This document shows positions 18,093 to 28,068 of a stretch of DNA of 64,000 nucleotides, piece after piece. Origin of the DNA: Enterobacter hormaechei subsp. xiangfangensis (GTDB lineage Bacteria; Pseudomonadota; Gammaproteobacteria; Enterobacterales; Enterobacteriaceae); the NCBI RefSeq assembly GCF_001729785.1, contig NZ_CP017183.1:2480001-2544000 (forward strand), written 5' to 3'. A program made the translations under genes and the position numbers. How positions within the stretch are numbered: the first letter of the stretch is position 1; every line of letters starts with the position of its first letter. Under the pieces are notes generated by a model. That model was not told the DNA's origin, searched no databases, and saw only the letters and a list, made by a program, of their open reading frames with translations.

Positions 18093-20361
18093 GGCGCCCC
18101 TCCGTGGTAGCGGTCCCATTAACAGGTACAAGAAAGTTCTTACGCTCACAGACCTTTCGCCCTGAAACATGCAGCGTTTTACCCCACAGCGTCAACGTGA
18201 CAGGTGCGGTGGTTTCAATGGTTAACTGGTCATCTTCACAGGTAATGTGCATTGTTGCGCCCCGCCACCGCAGCGGGAAGGCGAGTTTCTGCCAGTGAGC
18301 AGGCAGCTTCGGCGCAAGATGCAGCTCCCCTTCGCTAATGTGCAGGCCAGCAAATCCCTGAATGGCGCCCAACCAGATCGCACCGGTGGCGGCGGCATGA
18401 ATACCGTCATCACTGCTGTGCGGGTCGTCCCCCAGGTCGATGGCAATCCCATCGCGCCAGAAGGCATACGCCCCCTCGGTGTCACCGCAGCGTGCGAGCA
18501 CAATGCCGTGAATGGCTTTACTCAGGGATGAATCATGGATCGTGCGTGGCTCGTAGAAGGCCAGATTGGCGGCACATTGCTGCGGCGTAAACCGTTCCGG
18601 CAGCAGGTAGTTAAGCATCACCACGTCGGCCTGCTTCAGGATCTGCATCTCGTTCACTTCCGCGCGAGAGTAATCAAGCAGAATGGTTTGCTTACCCGCT
18701 TTGGCTTTAAAGCGGCTCAGATCGATGGCAGGTTTTGCCATGAAGGTATCATCCTGCGGGATCACACCCTCTGCGTCGGCCTCTGGCAGCCACAGGCGCG
18801 CCAGAAACGTCCCGGCATTCTCCGTAAAACGCGCATCTTCACGCCCAAACATCGCCATAAACTGACGCGCGCAGGCAACGTTGTGCCAGGCCAGATAGTT
18901 GGTGTAGGCGTTGTTGTTGACATGCTCGGTGTATTCATCCGGTCCGATTACGTCATGGATCTCAAGACGACCATTAATTTCCGTCGCGCGTCCCATCCAG
19001 AACGAAGCGGTTTCCATCAGCAGCGTCAGGCCCTCATTGCGCATAAAGGCATCGTCGTGTGTTGCCTGCCAGTAAGCGACAACGGCCCAGGCAATATCTG
19101 CCACGATGTGATGTTCAGCGAGTGCGGAGGCGACCTTCTGGCGAACCCCGGTGCGGATGTTAATGGCTGCGAATTCTGGCGTCTCTTCTTGTCCACTGGC
19201 GGCGCTTTCCCACGGGAACAACGCGCCCGGCCAACCGTTACGCCGTGCTTTTTCACGCGCGCCCGAAAGATTCAACCAGCGATAGCGCAGCAGGCTGCGG
19301 GCAATCTGTGGACGGGTAAACAGATGGAACGGCAGCAGGAAAATTTCGGTATCCCAGAAGACGTGTCCCTTATACCCCTCACCCGTCAGCCCTTTAGCCG
19401 CAATACTGCTTCGCTCATCATGAGCAGGCGTCATTGTCGTCAGGTGCCAGACGGCGTAATCCAGCGCCAGCTGATCCTGCTGTTCTGCACACGTCACTTC
19501 CACCCGAGCATCACGCCAGACCGCTTCCCAGGCGTACGCTGAGCTTTCAAGCAACGCATCGTAGCCTCTTGCCGCGCAGACTTTGAGATCGGCCAGCGCG
19601 TTGCGGGCGAAAGACTCCTGTGAGATCGCTTTATCGCTGCGATGCGTCAGCCAGACAATCTTCTCAAGTGTGACAGTGTCACCTTGCGTAATGGTCAGAG
19701 AATGATGAACGCTGAGGCGACGATTTTTGGCGGTGAAACAGCTGTCGCTCTTAGCGGAGAGCTGACAAAACGCCGAAACAACAACTTCAGACGCCCGGTC
19801 CTGCGTTTCATACACACCCTGCATGTAGTGCTGGTCAAAAACCCTGACCGAGATTTCATCCAGATGCTGCCTGCCGCTGTTCGTCTGTGTCGCATCTATG
19901 CCGGTTTTCAGCACGGCCTGAGCGGCGCCATCAAGCGGTGTAATCGAGAGCTGCATTGCCACTAAGGGCAACTGGTCCAGCGAAACAAAACGACGGCTCT
20001 CGAGGCGATAGCGTTTTCCGTCCGGCGAACGCCAGACAACGTTACGATGCAGTTCGCCGTTAGCAAAGGCCAGCTCGCGTTGCCACTCAAGAATTTCGCC
20101 TGAAAGGAGCGTGAAATTGACGCCGTCCAGCTCAACTTCACCCCCGGTGACATCCGGCAGATTGATCAGCTCTGTGGTTTCGTTGCGTCCCGCGCGATGA
20201 TACAGCCCCGCGAGATACATGCCTCTGGTCTGCTGGGTGTAATCTTCTTCATGCGTGGCGCGAATGCCCATGTAGCCATTGCCGCAGGCCATAATGGACG
20301 CGTACTTATTCAGGCTATGCGGGCAAAAGCCCGGATCGGTTAATACAGACTGGTTCAGCAT
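18082..20361 (-). CDS. ycjT: Kojibiose phosphorylase (YcjT, GH65)
   Basis: Glycoside hydrolase family 65 phosphorylase, 759 residues against 755 in E. coli. It cleaves kojibiose (alpha-1,2-glucobiose) with phosphate to glucose and beta-glucose 1-phosphate. The catalytic region [16 protein letters not shown] has the general acid glutamate at about E476, and the substrate-loop [20 protein letters not shown] and [12 protein letters not shown] motifs are intact. It overlaps ycjS by seven bases and ycjU by 11. The 3' end carries the 14-base sequence also found at the ycjM operator. Confidence 0.93.
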   Translation of the reverse strand: MLNQSVLTDPGFCPHSLNKYASIMACGNGYMGIRATHEEDYTQQTRGMYLAGLYHRAGRNETTELINLPDVTGGEVELDGVNFTLLSGEILEWQRELAFANGELHRNVVWRSPDGKRYRLESRRFVSLDQLPLVAMQLSITPLDGAAQAVLKTGIDATQTNSGRQHLDEISVRVFDQHYMQGVYETQDRASEVVVSAFCQLSAKSDSCFTAKNRRLSVHHSLTITQGDTVTLEKIVWLTHRSDKAISQESFARNALADLKVCAARGYDALLESSAYAWEAVWRDARVEVTCAEQQDQLALDYAVWHLTTMTPAHDERSSIAAKGLTGEGYKGHVFWDTEIFLLPFHLFTRPQIARSLLRYRWLNLSGAREKARRNGWPGALFPWESAASGQEETPEFAAINIRTGVRQKVASALAEHHIVADIAWAVVAYWQATHDDAFMRNEGLTLLMETASFWMGRATEINGRLEIHDVIGPDEYTEHVNNNAYTNYLAWHNVACARQFMAMFGREDARFTENAGTFLARLWLPEADAEGVIPQDDTFMAKPAIDLSRFKAKAGKQTILLDYSRAEVNEMQILKQADVVMLNYLLPERFTPQQCAANLAFYEPRTIHDSSLSKAIHGIVLARCGDTEGAYAFWRDGIAIDLGDDPHSSDDGIHAAATGAIWLGAIQGFAGLHISEGELHLAPKLPAHWQKLAFPLRWRGATMHITCEDDQLTIETTAPVTLTLWGKTLHVSGRKVCERKNFLVPVNGTATTEGRHDA
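18105..18118. promoter_or_regulatory. Second copy of the 14-base LacI-type operator sequence
   Basis: TGGTAGCGGTCCCA is identical to the 14 bases next to the ycjM start. It lies inside the 3' end of ycjT and 12 bases before the ycjU start codon. It has the imperfect two-fold symmetry with a central CG that is usual for LacI-family sites. Whether it binds YcjW or is a coding coincidence cannot be told from the sequence. Confidence 0.4.
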
Positions 20362-21410
20362 AACGTCACGCTTTCCCCTGTTTCCGCGGCTTCATATAAC
20401 GCCGCGACTAATTGCTGGATCACCAGCCCCTGCTCCGCATCGGCAATCATGACCGGCTCGCCCATTACGTGGCGAACAAACGCGTCCATACTGCGCAGAT
20501 GTCGGCGACCGTCAGCCTCTTCCCGCTGGGTCAGCGTCTGTAAAACTCCGGCTTCGTCGTTATAAATGTGTGCCGGGAACAGCGTTGCACCCGCCTTCTC
20601 ACCGCAGAAAGAGACGTTCATGATCGACTGCTCGCGGATATTAAGCGCAAAAGAGGTGTCCAGACGCAGAATGCCACCGTTGCAAAACTCAATCGTGCCA
20701 AACAGGGCATCCTCTACGGTAAACTGCGCAGGATCCCATTCGCCAAACTGGCCGGTGTGTTTACGGTTCCCCAGTCTCTGGAAGCTGTGCGCGGTTACCC
20801 GCTTCACGGGCGGGAAACCCAGCACATACATCGCGGCATCCAGCATGTGAATGCCGATATCGATCAGCGGCCCGCCGCCCTGGAGCGATTTATTGGTGAA
20901 AACGCCCCACCCCGGCACACCGCAACGACGCAGCGCCTGCGCGGAGGTGAAGTAAATTTCACCGAGCGTTCCGTTCATTACCGCATCGCGCAGGAGCTGG
21001 GTATCCAGCGCAAAGCGATGGTGAAAATCGTACGCGAGGACTTTTCCGGCCTTGCGCGCCGCGAGACGCATCTCATCCGCCTGGTGCGGCGTCATCGCCG
21101 GCGGCTTTTCACACATCACATGACAACCTGCTTCGAGAGCCGCCATCACATGTTCAAAATGGAACCGGTTAGGCGAACAGACGCTCACCACATCCGGTTT
21201 TACTTCCTGCAACATCTCGTGAGCGTCCTGCCATGCCGATGGAATAGCATAACGTTCCGCGAACGCCTGTGCCTGCTCAAGGCGGCTGTCCATGACAGCC
21301 ACCATTTGAACATCACTGCGCGTGGCGTAATACGAGGCATGCACTTTGTCTGCAACCTGCCCGGCGCCAATGATGGCGACGCGCAGAGGCAAAGGTGTAG
21401 AAGCACTCAT
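20355..21410 (-). CDS. ycjS: NAD-dependent D-glucoside 3-dehydrogenase (YcjS)
   Basis: Gfo/Idh/MocA-family oxidoreductase that oxidises the 3-hydroxyl of D-glucosides in the ycj pathway (activity established for the E. coli homologue). The Rossmann motif IIGAGQVA is at about residues 13-20 and the substrate/cofactor motif CEKPP follows. The product is 351 residues. Of three in-frame ATGs, 21410 was chosen because AAGGA lies 11 bases upstream and the resulting length equals E. coli YcjS; starts at 21422 and 21431 remain possible. Confidence 0.92.
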   Translation of the reverse strand: MSASTPLPLRVAIIGAGQVADKVHASYYATRSDVQMVAVMDSRLEQAQAFAERYAIPSAWQDAHEMLQEVKPDVVSVCSPNRFHFEHVMAALEAGCHVMCEKPPAMTPHQADEMRLAARKAGKVLAYDFHHRFALDTQLLRDAVMNGTLGEIYFTSAQALRRCGVPGWGVFTNKSLQGGGPLIDIGIHMLDAAMYVLGFPPVKRVTAHSFQRLGNRKHTGQFGEWDPAQFTVEDALFGTIEFCNGGILRLDTSFALNIREQSIMNVSFCGEKAGATLFPAHIYNDEAGVLQTLTQREEADGRRHLRSMDAFVRHVMGEPVMIADAEQGLVIQQLVAALYEAAETGESVTLC

Positions 21411-21424
21411 CACGCTCGTCATCC

Positions 21425-22213
21425 TTAGCATTCACGCAAGTAAGTGAGAGAGTCCTTATAGGCCTGAGCCGGATCGTCGGCACGCACCCGGCACTCGTAC
21501 ACGACGTAACCCTGATAATTATCGGCACGCAGCTGATCGAACAGGCTGGCGAAATCGAGGCTGCCGCTGCCCGGCTGATAGCGGTGGTTATCAGCAATGT
21601 GCACATGACCCAGCAGGTCGCGGTTCTGATGCAGCGCTTCCGTCAGGGAGTCTTCTTCAATATTCATGTGGTAGAAATCACCGATGATCTGCACGTGCTT
21701 CAGGCCGTTCTCTTCGATATAACGACGCGCGTCGGCCAGAGTGTTGATCATATGATCCTGATAGCGGTTCAGCGGCTCCAGGTAGACGGTAGTACCGGTG
21801 CGCGCTGCCACCTCATCCAGCCAGCGCAGGGAAGCGCTGACCGCTTTGCGATCGCCGTCCAGACTACGTGGCGAAGTCATTGGCGGCAGACGGAAGGTAA
21901 ACATCCCCCAGGCAGCCGGAACGATAATCCCCTTTCCGCCCACTTCTGCCAGCGCTTCCAGAATGCGTTCAATCTGCTGTAGACCGTTCAGGCGGCGTTC
22001 TTCAATGAAATCCCCGATCCAGCCATCGTATCCGCCACAAGCCGTCGTGACCGGCAGGCCGGTGGCTTTGATAGCCGCTTTTACTTCGTCGAGGTTTTCC
22101 ACCAGCAGTCGGCCATCAATTTCGTAGCCATCAAATCCCATCGCTTTGATGTATTCGAATTTTTCCATGATAGCGGTCGGGAAAAAGGCCTGGTTTTGTG
22201 TTGCGATTTTCAT
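21425..22213 (-). CDS. ycjR: 3-dehydro-D-guloside 4-epimerase (YcjR)
   Basis: TIM-barrel protein of the xylose-isomerase-like/AP endonuclease 2 fold, 262 residues. Motifs that carry the metal ligands are visible: YLEPLNRYQDH, IIGDFYHMNIEE and HIADNHRYQPGSG. In E. coli it interconverts 3-keto-D-gulosides and 3-keto-D-glucosides between the YcjQ and YcjS oxidations. ATG 22213 follows AAGGACAG and matches the E. coli N-terminus (MKIATQNQAFF). Confidence 0.92.
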   Translation of the reverse strand: MKIATQNQAFFPTAIMEKFEYIKAMGFDGYEIDGRLLVENLDEVKAAIKATGLPVTTACGGYDGWIGDFIEERRLNGLQQIERILEALAEVGGKGIIVPAAWGMFTFRLPPMTSPRSLDGDRKAVSASLRWLDEVAARTGTTVYLEPLNRYQDHMINTLADARRYIEENGLKHVQIIGDFYHMNIEEDSLTEALHQNRDLLGHVHIADNHRYQPGSGSLDFASLFDQLRADNYQGYVVYECRVRADDPAQAYKDSLTYLREC

Positions 22214-22229
22214 GATTGCTGTCCTTAGC

Positions 22230-23282
22230 TTAAAAAGTGACGCCCATTTTGATACTGAGTTCCGGGTGCTGATCGACATACTTCATATAGCTTTCCGGGC
22301 TGGTGGTGAAGGTGACGACCGGGTCGATCAGATCTTCGCAATTGAGATAACCGTTCATCAGCAATTCCCAGCAGGTCTCTTCAATACGCTTGCGGCTCCA
22401 GCGCGGATAATCCGGGTTGGGTTCACTGCATGCGCGGGAGAAGACAATTTTGGCGTTATTGAAGTGTGCTTCGCGACCAAGGTTGAAGCCTGCCGCAAAC
22501 GGCTTGGCGAAAGCCACGTAGGAGATCGTTCCACCGTAGGCGAGACCGCGCAGCGCAGATTGCAGCGCATCTGCAAATCCGCTGGTTTCGATGATCACAT
22601 CGGCGCCCTGCTTGCCGGTCAGTTTCTTAATTTCCAGACCGACATCGGTACCGATTGGGTTCAGGCAGTGGTCCGCACCGTGACGGCGGGCGATCTCACA
22701 GCGATGTTCGATAGGATCGACACCAATAATCACTGACGCGCCGGCTTTTTTCGCCAGCTGAATCGCAATCTGGCCAATCGCGCCCAGCCCCACAACCACG
22801 ACGAAATCCCCTACGCGGACGTTAGCATCACGCACGCCGCTCATGGCGAACTGCGCCGGATCGTAGCAAACGGCGTTTTTCCAGGATGCGCCCTGCGGCA
22901 TTTTGCGCAGCTTATAGTTGTTCACCGCGTTTACGATGACCGTTTCCTGCAACGGGCCGTAGCAGCAGACGCTGTCGCCGATCTGGTATTCCGTCACGTC
23001 CGCACCACATTCGATAATGTCGCCGACGATCATGTTCCCCAGCTGGAATTTACCAAATTCGATGCCGCGCGCTGCACCTTTTTCACGCGGGGTAAACATC
23101 TGCCACTCAGCGTTGAACTCTTCATCGATGAACGGGCTTGCCGCGCGGAAATCCACGACTTCGGTGCCGTGTTTCGGGGCACCATAACGGGCACGAATCT
23201 TCACCTCATGTGCTGCAACAGGACGATCTTCGTATTCCACCAGCGCCGCTACACGAGGCGCTGTCGCAACTAATTTTTTCAT
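22230..23282 (-). CDS. ycjQ: D-guloside 3-dehydrogenase (YcjQ)
   Basis: Medium-chain dehydrogenase/reductase of 350 residues, the same length as E. coli YcjQ. The Rossmann segment VVVGLGAIGQIAIQLAKKAG lies near residues 164-183. It oxidises D-gulosides at C3, NAD(H)-dependently, for epimerisation by YcjR. The start ATG 23282 has AAGGAGT upstream. It lies 16 bases before ycjR and 28 after ycjP. Confidence 0.92.
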   Translation of the reverse strand: MKKLVATAPRVAALVEYEDRPVAAHEVKIRARYGAPKHGTEVVDFRAASPFIDEEFNAEWQMFTPREKGAARGIEFGKFQLGNMIVGDIIECGADVTEYQIGDSVCCYGPLQETVIVNAVNNYKLRKMPQGASWKNAVCYDPAQFAMSGVRDANVRVGDFVVVVGLGAIGQIAIQLAKKAGASVIIGVDPIEHRCEIARRHGADHCLNPIGTDVGLEIKKLTGKQGADVIIETSGFADALQSALRGLAYGGTISYVAFAKPFAAGFNLGREAHFNNAKIVFSRACSEPNPDYPRWSRKRIEETCWELLMNGYLNCEDLIDPVVTFTTSPESYMKYVDQHPELSIKMGVTF

Positions 23283-23310
23283 GACTGACTCCTTGTTAAT
23301 ATCGGCCGCC

Positions 23311-24153
23311 TCAGCCCTTCACGCCGCCGGCGGTCAAACCACTTTTAATGAAACGTTCAGACAGGGCATACATAATGACGACCGGAAGTGCCGTTACCAG
23401 CGATGCCGCCATCATGCGACCCCAGATGTAATCTGGCGTACTGAAGAGCGTGTTCAGCCCCACCGGCAACGTGAAGTTGCTGGCGCTGGACAGGAAAATG
23501 GAGGCGAACAGATAGTCATTCCACGCCACCATGAAGCAGTAGACAAAGACCGACACCAGACCCGAGATCGCCAGCGGGACGGTGATGCGGAAGATGATTT
23601 GCAGGCGGTTCAGGCCGTCCATCATCGCGGCTTCTTCGATTTCGTCCGGGATGGTGTCGAAATAGCTGCGCAGCATAAAGACCGCGGTAGGCAACGTCTG
23701 CGTCACCATGGTGATGATCAGCGCCAGTTCGGTGTCATAAATGCCGAGCGCGGTGATGATTTTGAACAGCGGCACCACCAGCAGGATCCCGGAGAACATA
23801 TAGACGGTGTAGAAGCTCGCATTGATCGTCGTACGCCCTTTAAAGCGCAGTTTGGATAACGCATATGCGCCCAGCGTGCCGAGAAACACCGCAATGACCG
23901 AGGAGGTCAGCGACACCACCATGCTGTTACGGAAGTAATCCACAAACGGGAAAATCAGCGGGTTAAAGATGTCGATGTAGTGCTGTAGCGTCCACTCCTG
24001 CGGCAGAATGGTCGGGTGCAGCGAGATCGCCTCTTTCGCGCTTTTGAATGACGTCATCAACATTACAAAAAACGGAAACAGCGTGATAATCAGGAATACC
24101 GCCAGTCCCAGATAAAAACCGATACGGCCCAGAACGCGTTTATTTGTTGCCAT
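23311..24153 (-). CDS. ycjP: Sugar ABC transporter permease YcjP
   Basis: MalG-type inner-membrane permease, 280 residues with six predicted helices. The EAA loop (EEAAMMDGLNRLQIIFRITV) that docks to the ATPase is present near residues 192-211. It overlaps the ycjO 3' end by 14 bases, so translation is coupled. It would pair with YcjO and be energised by YcjV. Confidence 0.93.
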   Translation of the reverse strand: MATNKRVLGRIGFYLGLAVFLIITLFPFFVMLMTSFKSAKEAISLHPTILPQEWTLQHYIDIFNPLIFPFVDYFRNSMVVSLTSSVIAVFLGTLGAYALSKLRFKGRTTINASFYTVYMFSGILLVVPLFKIITALGIYDTELALIITMVTQTLPTAVFMLRSYFDTIPDEIEEAAMMDGLNRLQIIFRITVPLAISGLVSVFVYCFMVAWNDYLFASIFLSSASNFTLPVGLNTLFSTPDYIWGRMMAASLVTALPVVIMYALSERFIKSGLTAGGVKG

Positions 24154-25021
24154 TGAGGTTTACCCTTTTTCTGGTCAGCAGAATGACCGCGAAGATGATC
24201 ACAAACAGCACAACGGAAATGGCGGCTGCTTTACCCAGGTCATTGAACGCAAAGGCGGTTTTGTAGAGATATACGCCCAGAATGTCGACCTTGGTGGTGA
24301 GCAGATACACATCCGCAAACATGTAGAACATCCAGATGGTTCGCAGCGTGACCACCGTGGCCAGCACCGGCATGATGGCGGGCAACGTCACGATACGAAA
24401 ACGCTGCCAGGCATTCGCCCCGTCCATCTCTGCCGCTTCGTACAATGATTTATCAATGGTCTGCAAAATTGCGAGGAACGAGATAAAGGCGTACGGGAAG
24501 TAACGCCAGATGGCGAACAGCACAACCAGGACAAAACTGCTGCCAGGATTATCGAACCACAGCGGCGCCTGATCGTAGAGATGCAGCAGATCAACGCCCA
24601 GGTAGTTCACAATCCCGTAGCCGTTGTTGAACATGTATTTCCAGGCAAATACCAGTGAAATAGACGGCGTCACGTAGGACAGAATCACCAGTGAACGTGC
24701 CGTTTTCCGCATGCGGAATTCACGGTTAAAGAAGATCGATACGGCCAGTCCCAACCCGGTGCTGCCGAGCACGACCAGGGCCGTATACCAGAACGTCATC
24801 CACAGGGAGTGCCAGAACGCAGCATCGCCCAGAATGCGAATGTAGTTATCCAGGCCGACGAACACCGCATCAATACGCGGGTTCAGCGGTAAACGTAAAA
24901 AACTGATTTCAATGTTGGAAATCATTGGCCAGGCCACCAGGCCCCCCAGCAAAATCAGGCTGGGGGCCAACAGCAGCATGGCGAAAGGCATATCTGAACG
25001 ACCAGAAAACAACGTCTTCAT
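24140..25021 (-). CDS. ycjO: Sugar ABC transporter permease YcjO
   Basis: MalF-type inner-membrane permease, 293 residues. The first helix begins near residue 13 (FAMLLLAPSLILLGGLVAW), and the EAA loop YEAAEMDGANAWQRFRIVTL lies at about 195-214. It is almost identical in reading to the E. coli protein. It sits 21 bases downstream of the binding-protein gene ycjN, the standard order for a CUT1 sugar importer. Confidence 0.93.
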   Translation of the reverse strand: MKTLFSGRSDMPFAMLLLAPSLILLGGLVAWPMISNIEISFLRLPLNPRIDAVFVGLDNYIRILGDAAFWHSLWMTFWYTALVVLGSTGLGLAVSIFFNREFRMRKTARSLVILSYVTPSISLVFAWKYMFNNGYGIVNYLGVDLLHLYDQAPLWFDNPGSSFVLVVLFAIWRYFPYAFISFLAILQTIDKSLYEAAEMDGANAWQRFRIVTLPAIMPVLATVVTLRTIWMFYMFADVYLLTTKVDILGVYLYKTAFAFNDLGKAAAISVVLFVIIFAVILLTRKRVNLNGNK

Positions 25022-25042
25022 AATTCCCTTCGCAAAGCGCTC

Positions 25043-26335
25043 CTATCGTTGTGAGATCAGGTCAGTCAGTTTCTTCTGGCTGTTGCTTAACGTCGCATTG
25101 AGATCTTTTTGTCCCACCGTTACGTTATGCACCATGGAACTGATAATGCCGGACCCGGTAACATCTCCCATGCGGGTAAAGTTTTTGTCGCCTACGGCGC
25201 CAAATACCTGGACGTTCGGGAACTGCGCAATCAGCTCGTAAGGCAGTTGACCAAAGGCTTTGATCACGTCGTTGTTTTTCCAGCTCTCAGTGCCCACCAC
25301 GAGTTTGTTCACCGGCAGCGCCGCACCAGGGGACATCATCACCCAGTCAGACGCGTTTTGAGCCTGCTCCATCCAGGTCACAAATTTTTCTGCCGCCTGC
25401 GTTTCCTCTTCGGTCTGGCCGGTCGTGATCGTCAACGAGGTGATCATGCCGTACACGGCTGATGATTTTTCCGTCGGGACCACGAACCCCAGGTTGGCCG
25501 GATTGCCATCTTTGTAGACCGCGGGCAGGATATAGGTGGAGTAAACGGCCATCGGCGCAGAGCCGTTCATGAAGGCGTCTTTGATCTCCATGACATCATT
25601 CGAGCCCGGCATGGTGTTCGCGGCCAGTGCCCGATAAAACGCCAGCGCTTTCGACATTTCAGGGGTATCGATTTTCACGTTGCCGTTTGCATCAAAGACG
25701 TTGGCTCCGCCTGACAACGCAAACTGCGAGAAAGCCTGCTCGGTCATGACGCTTTCTGCGGTTGGCAGCGCGATACCGTAATGTTTTTTCGCCGGATCGT
25801 TGAGCGCCTGACTGGCCTTCAGCAGTTGCTCCCAGTTGTGCGGCTCTTCGATTCCTGCTGCCGCGAGCGCATCTTTGTGATACCAGACGCCGGACAGCCA
25901 GGCGCTAACCGGCACCCCCGTCCATGCCTTGCCGTCTTCAGTGCGAACAACGCGTAAAATGCCGTCATAAAAGGTATCTTCACCGACGGCTTTAATCGCG
26001 TTGCCGATCGCGTCACGGTCCAGCAGTTGCTCTTTATCCATGACTTTGGCGTAGTCATGGCTGACTTCAATTACTTCCGGCAGCGCGCCGGTACGGGCCA
26101 ACGTAATGACCTTGGTGTTATAGGCATCTTCCTCAACGGGTACCTGTTTCACCGTAATAGTCGGGTTCTCTTTCTCGAATTTTTCGATCAGTTTCGTAAT
26201 AACTGCCTGACGCTCCTGTTCTACCGACGAGTGCATAAACTCAATGGTGACCTGAGATGCTTTATCGTCCTTACAGCCTGATAACAGGGCGCACGAAACC
26301 AGTGCTGATAACAGCACAATTTTGGGCATTTTCAT
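25043..26335 (-). CDS. ycjN: Sugar ABC transporter substrate-binding lipoprotein YcjN
   Basis: Extracytoplasmic binding protein of 430 residues. A lipoprotein signal with lipobox LLSGC puts the lipidated cysteine at about residue 21, followed by KDDKASQ. The fold is the SBP_bac_1 type of carbohydrate importers (QERQAVITKLIEKFEKENPT). The +2 residue is lysine, so anchoring after Lol sorting is expected in the outer membrane rather than by an Asp retention signal. Its ligand is not known, probably a glucoside or guloside. Confidence 0.92.
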   Translation of the reverse strand: MKMPKIVLLSALVSCALLSGCKDDKASQVTIEFMHSSVEQERQAVITKLIEKFEKENPTITVKQVPVEEDAYNTKVITLARTGALPEVIEVSHDYAKVMDKEQLLDRDAIGNAIKAVGEDTFYDGILRVVRTEDGKAWTGVPVSAWLSGVWYHKDALAAAGIEEPHNWEQLLKASQALNDPAKKHYGIALPTAESVMTEQAFSQFALSGGANVFDANGNVKIDTPEMSKALAFYRALAANTMPGSNDVMEIKDAFMNGSAPMAVYSTYILPAVYKDGNPANLGFVVPTEKSSAVYGMITSLTITTGQTEEETQAAEKFVTWMEQAQNASDWVMMSPGAALPVNKLVVGTESWKNNDVIKAFGQLPYELIAQFPNVQVFGAVGDKNFTRMGDVTGSGIISSMVHNVTVGQKDLNATLSNSQKKLTDLISQR

Positions 26336-26348
26336 TTTAGGGTCCTTT

Positions 26349-28046
26349 TTAGTTTTCTTTAATCCACATTACCTGCCATGGATTGAGGTTCAGTTCCGTA
26401 CCGCTAATATCGTGTCCTGATAGTAATTCCCTACCAAAGAGCGTTTGTCCATAAATGGTCTGCATTTTATTGCTAAAATTAAATAATGCTGTCATTCGCT
26501 CGCCATTTTCAGCAACACGAACAATTTTAAGGATATGTTCGCCGATTGCGTCAAAAATAGCCTGGCTATCCGGATGGAACGCACTCTCGCCGCGACGAAT
26601 AGCAATAAACTCACTCAAACGAGAATAAATTTGATAACGTATACTCTTCTTATTATTGAGTTCCAGATCAACCTGACCTGCGGTGTATTTCTTCCTGTTT
26701 ATTGCGCGGTTATATCCAAGACGTTCGACACCTTCATAATCGTTACGCGAACCGAGAATGCTTTGAATATATACAGCCGGTACGCCAGGAAAACTTAACA
26801 ACACAGCATGCGCCAGGATGAACCGCGCAATGCGCTCATCATCTGAGCTGTCTCGCAAACTCAACGCATCAAGATAGGTGACATTAATTTCATAGGGGCT
26901 TCGCGTACCGTCAGGATTATTTTTCCAGTTGACCAGCGCGCCTTCCTGCTGAAGCTTTTCAACCAGCGAGAGGATCTCTGATTCCGGAAGGATGCCGCGT
27001 AACGGGTTCAAACCGATACCATCATGCGAGGCCAGGAAATTAAACCAGGTGGTATGAGTTGAAGGCAGCGCCAGTGACCCCGCCCACTGGCATAGGGCTT
27101 TAACATCCTGACGATGAACAGCATGCAGCACCAGCGGAGGTAAGGAAAACTGATAGACCATCTGGGCTTCATTTTCACCATCACCGAAGTAAGAGACATT
27201 GTCTTTGTGGGGAACATTTGTCTCAGTGATGATCACCGTTCCAGGCGCCACAGCGTCCGTAATGGCGCGGAACAGCTGGATAAGGCAATGGGTTTGTTCC
27301 AGATGGATACAGGTGGTTCCCGGGATCTTCCACATAAACCCGACCGCATCCAGACGGATATAACGCGCCCCTTCCATGAGGTAATGGAGCAGAACGTCAA
27401 CCATGGCAATCAGCACCTGCGGCGAGGCGAAATTGAGATCGATCTGGTCATCGCTGAATGTGGTCCACAGATGACGAACGCTGCCATCATGAAGCGTGAA
27501 CGGCGTCAGCAGCGGTAATGCGCGTGGACGCGTCACCGCGGATAAATCGGTTTCGGGGTCGACAGAAATAAAGAAATCTTCGTAGCCCGGCTTCTGCGCA
27601 AGATAATTAGCAAACCATTCGCTTTTCGCTGACATATGATTGCAAACGAAGTCAAACATTAAGCTGGCTGAATGTTTTAATTCCGCGACATCTCGCCAGG
27701 TTCCTGTTTCAGGAGCAACCTCGTGATAATCAATAACGGAAAATCCATCATCCGAAGACCACGGATAAAAAGGTAACAGATGGACATGGGAAAACGTACG
27801 AGAAAGCCATTCATTATAGAACCGGGTAAATACCGGCAACGCTTGCTCCCCTTTTGTGGAGAACTGATCGGCATAGGTAATCAGCACAACGTCTTTTTCA
27901 TCCCAGCCTGACTTACGCTTTTCCGTAATATTAGTCGCCGCTTTTTCAAGCTTAGTTAATAACACGTTAAGGTGTGCATCTGAAAATGATTCACCGTAGA
28001 TATGATTGATGAGTTTTTTAATTTTTGCGTTCACATTATTTTCCAT
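26349..28046 (-). CDS. ycjM: Glucosylglycerate phosphorylase (YcjM, GH13 subfamily 18)
   Basis: Sucrose-phosphorylase-like enzyme of 565 residues that, in E. coli, phosphorolyses 2-O-alpha-glucosyl-D-glycerate. The nucleophile D233 (RLDAVGF), the acid/base E275 (ITETNVPHKDN) and the early DYHEV and FDFVCNHMS motifs are present. ATG 28046 gives an N-terminus that aligns with E. coli YcjM; a further in-frame extension to 28097 would run into the promoter. It is the first gene of the operon, with a sigma-70 promoter and a LacI-type operator directly upstream. Confidence 0.91.
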   Translation of the reverse strand: MENNVNAKIKKLINHIYGESFSDAHLNVLLTKLEKAATNITEKRKSGWDEKDVVLITYADQFSTKGEQALPVFTRFYNEWLSRTFSHVHLLPFYPWSSDDGFSVIDYHEVAPETGTWRDVAELKHSASLMFDFVCNHMSAKSEWFANYLAQKPGYEDFFISVDPETDLSAVTRPRALPLLTPFTLHDGSVRHLWTTFSDDQIDLNFASPQVLIAMVDVLLHYLMEGARYIRLDAVGFMWKIPGTTCIHLEQTHCLIQLFRAITDAVAPGTVIITETNVPHKDNVSYFGDGENEAQMVYQFSLPPLVLHAVHRQDVKALCQWAGSLALPSTHTTWFNFLASHDGIGLNPLRGILPESEILSLVEKLQQEGALVNWKNNPDGTRSPYEINVTYLDALSLRDSSDDERIARFILAHAVLLSFPGVPAVYIQSILGSRNDYEGVERLGYNRAINRKKYTAGQVDLELNNKKSIRYQIYSRLSEFIAIRRGESAFHPDSQAIFDAIGEHILKIVRVAENGERMTALFNFSNKMQTIYGQTLFGRELLSGHDISGTELNLNPWQVMWIKEN

Positions 28047-28059
28047 GGTAGCGGTCCCA
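28046..28059. promoter_or_regulatory. LacI-type operator in front of ycjM (probable YcjW site)
   Basis: TGGTAGCGGTCCCA is an imperfect palindrome with a central CG, typical of LacI-family regulators. It begins at the ycjM start codon and ends 10 bases downstream of the -10 hexamer, so a bound repressor would block initiation and possibly the ribosome site. The only LacI-family gene in the window is ycjW. Confidence 0.6.
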
Positions 28060-28068
28060 CGGAGTGGC

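Noticed and set aside
18535..19542. 335-residue open frame on the plus strand opposite ycjT
   Set aside because: It lies wholly antisense to a clear GH65 gene; composition is Arg- and His-rich with no family match.
20568..21428. 286-residue open frame on the plus strand opposite ycjS
   Set aside because: Antisense to a clear Gfo/Idh/MocA gene, with no ribosome site or domain pattern.
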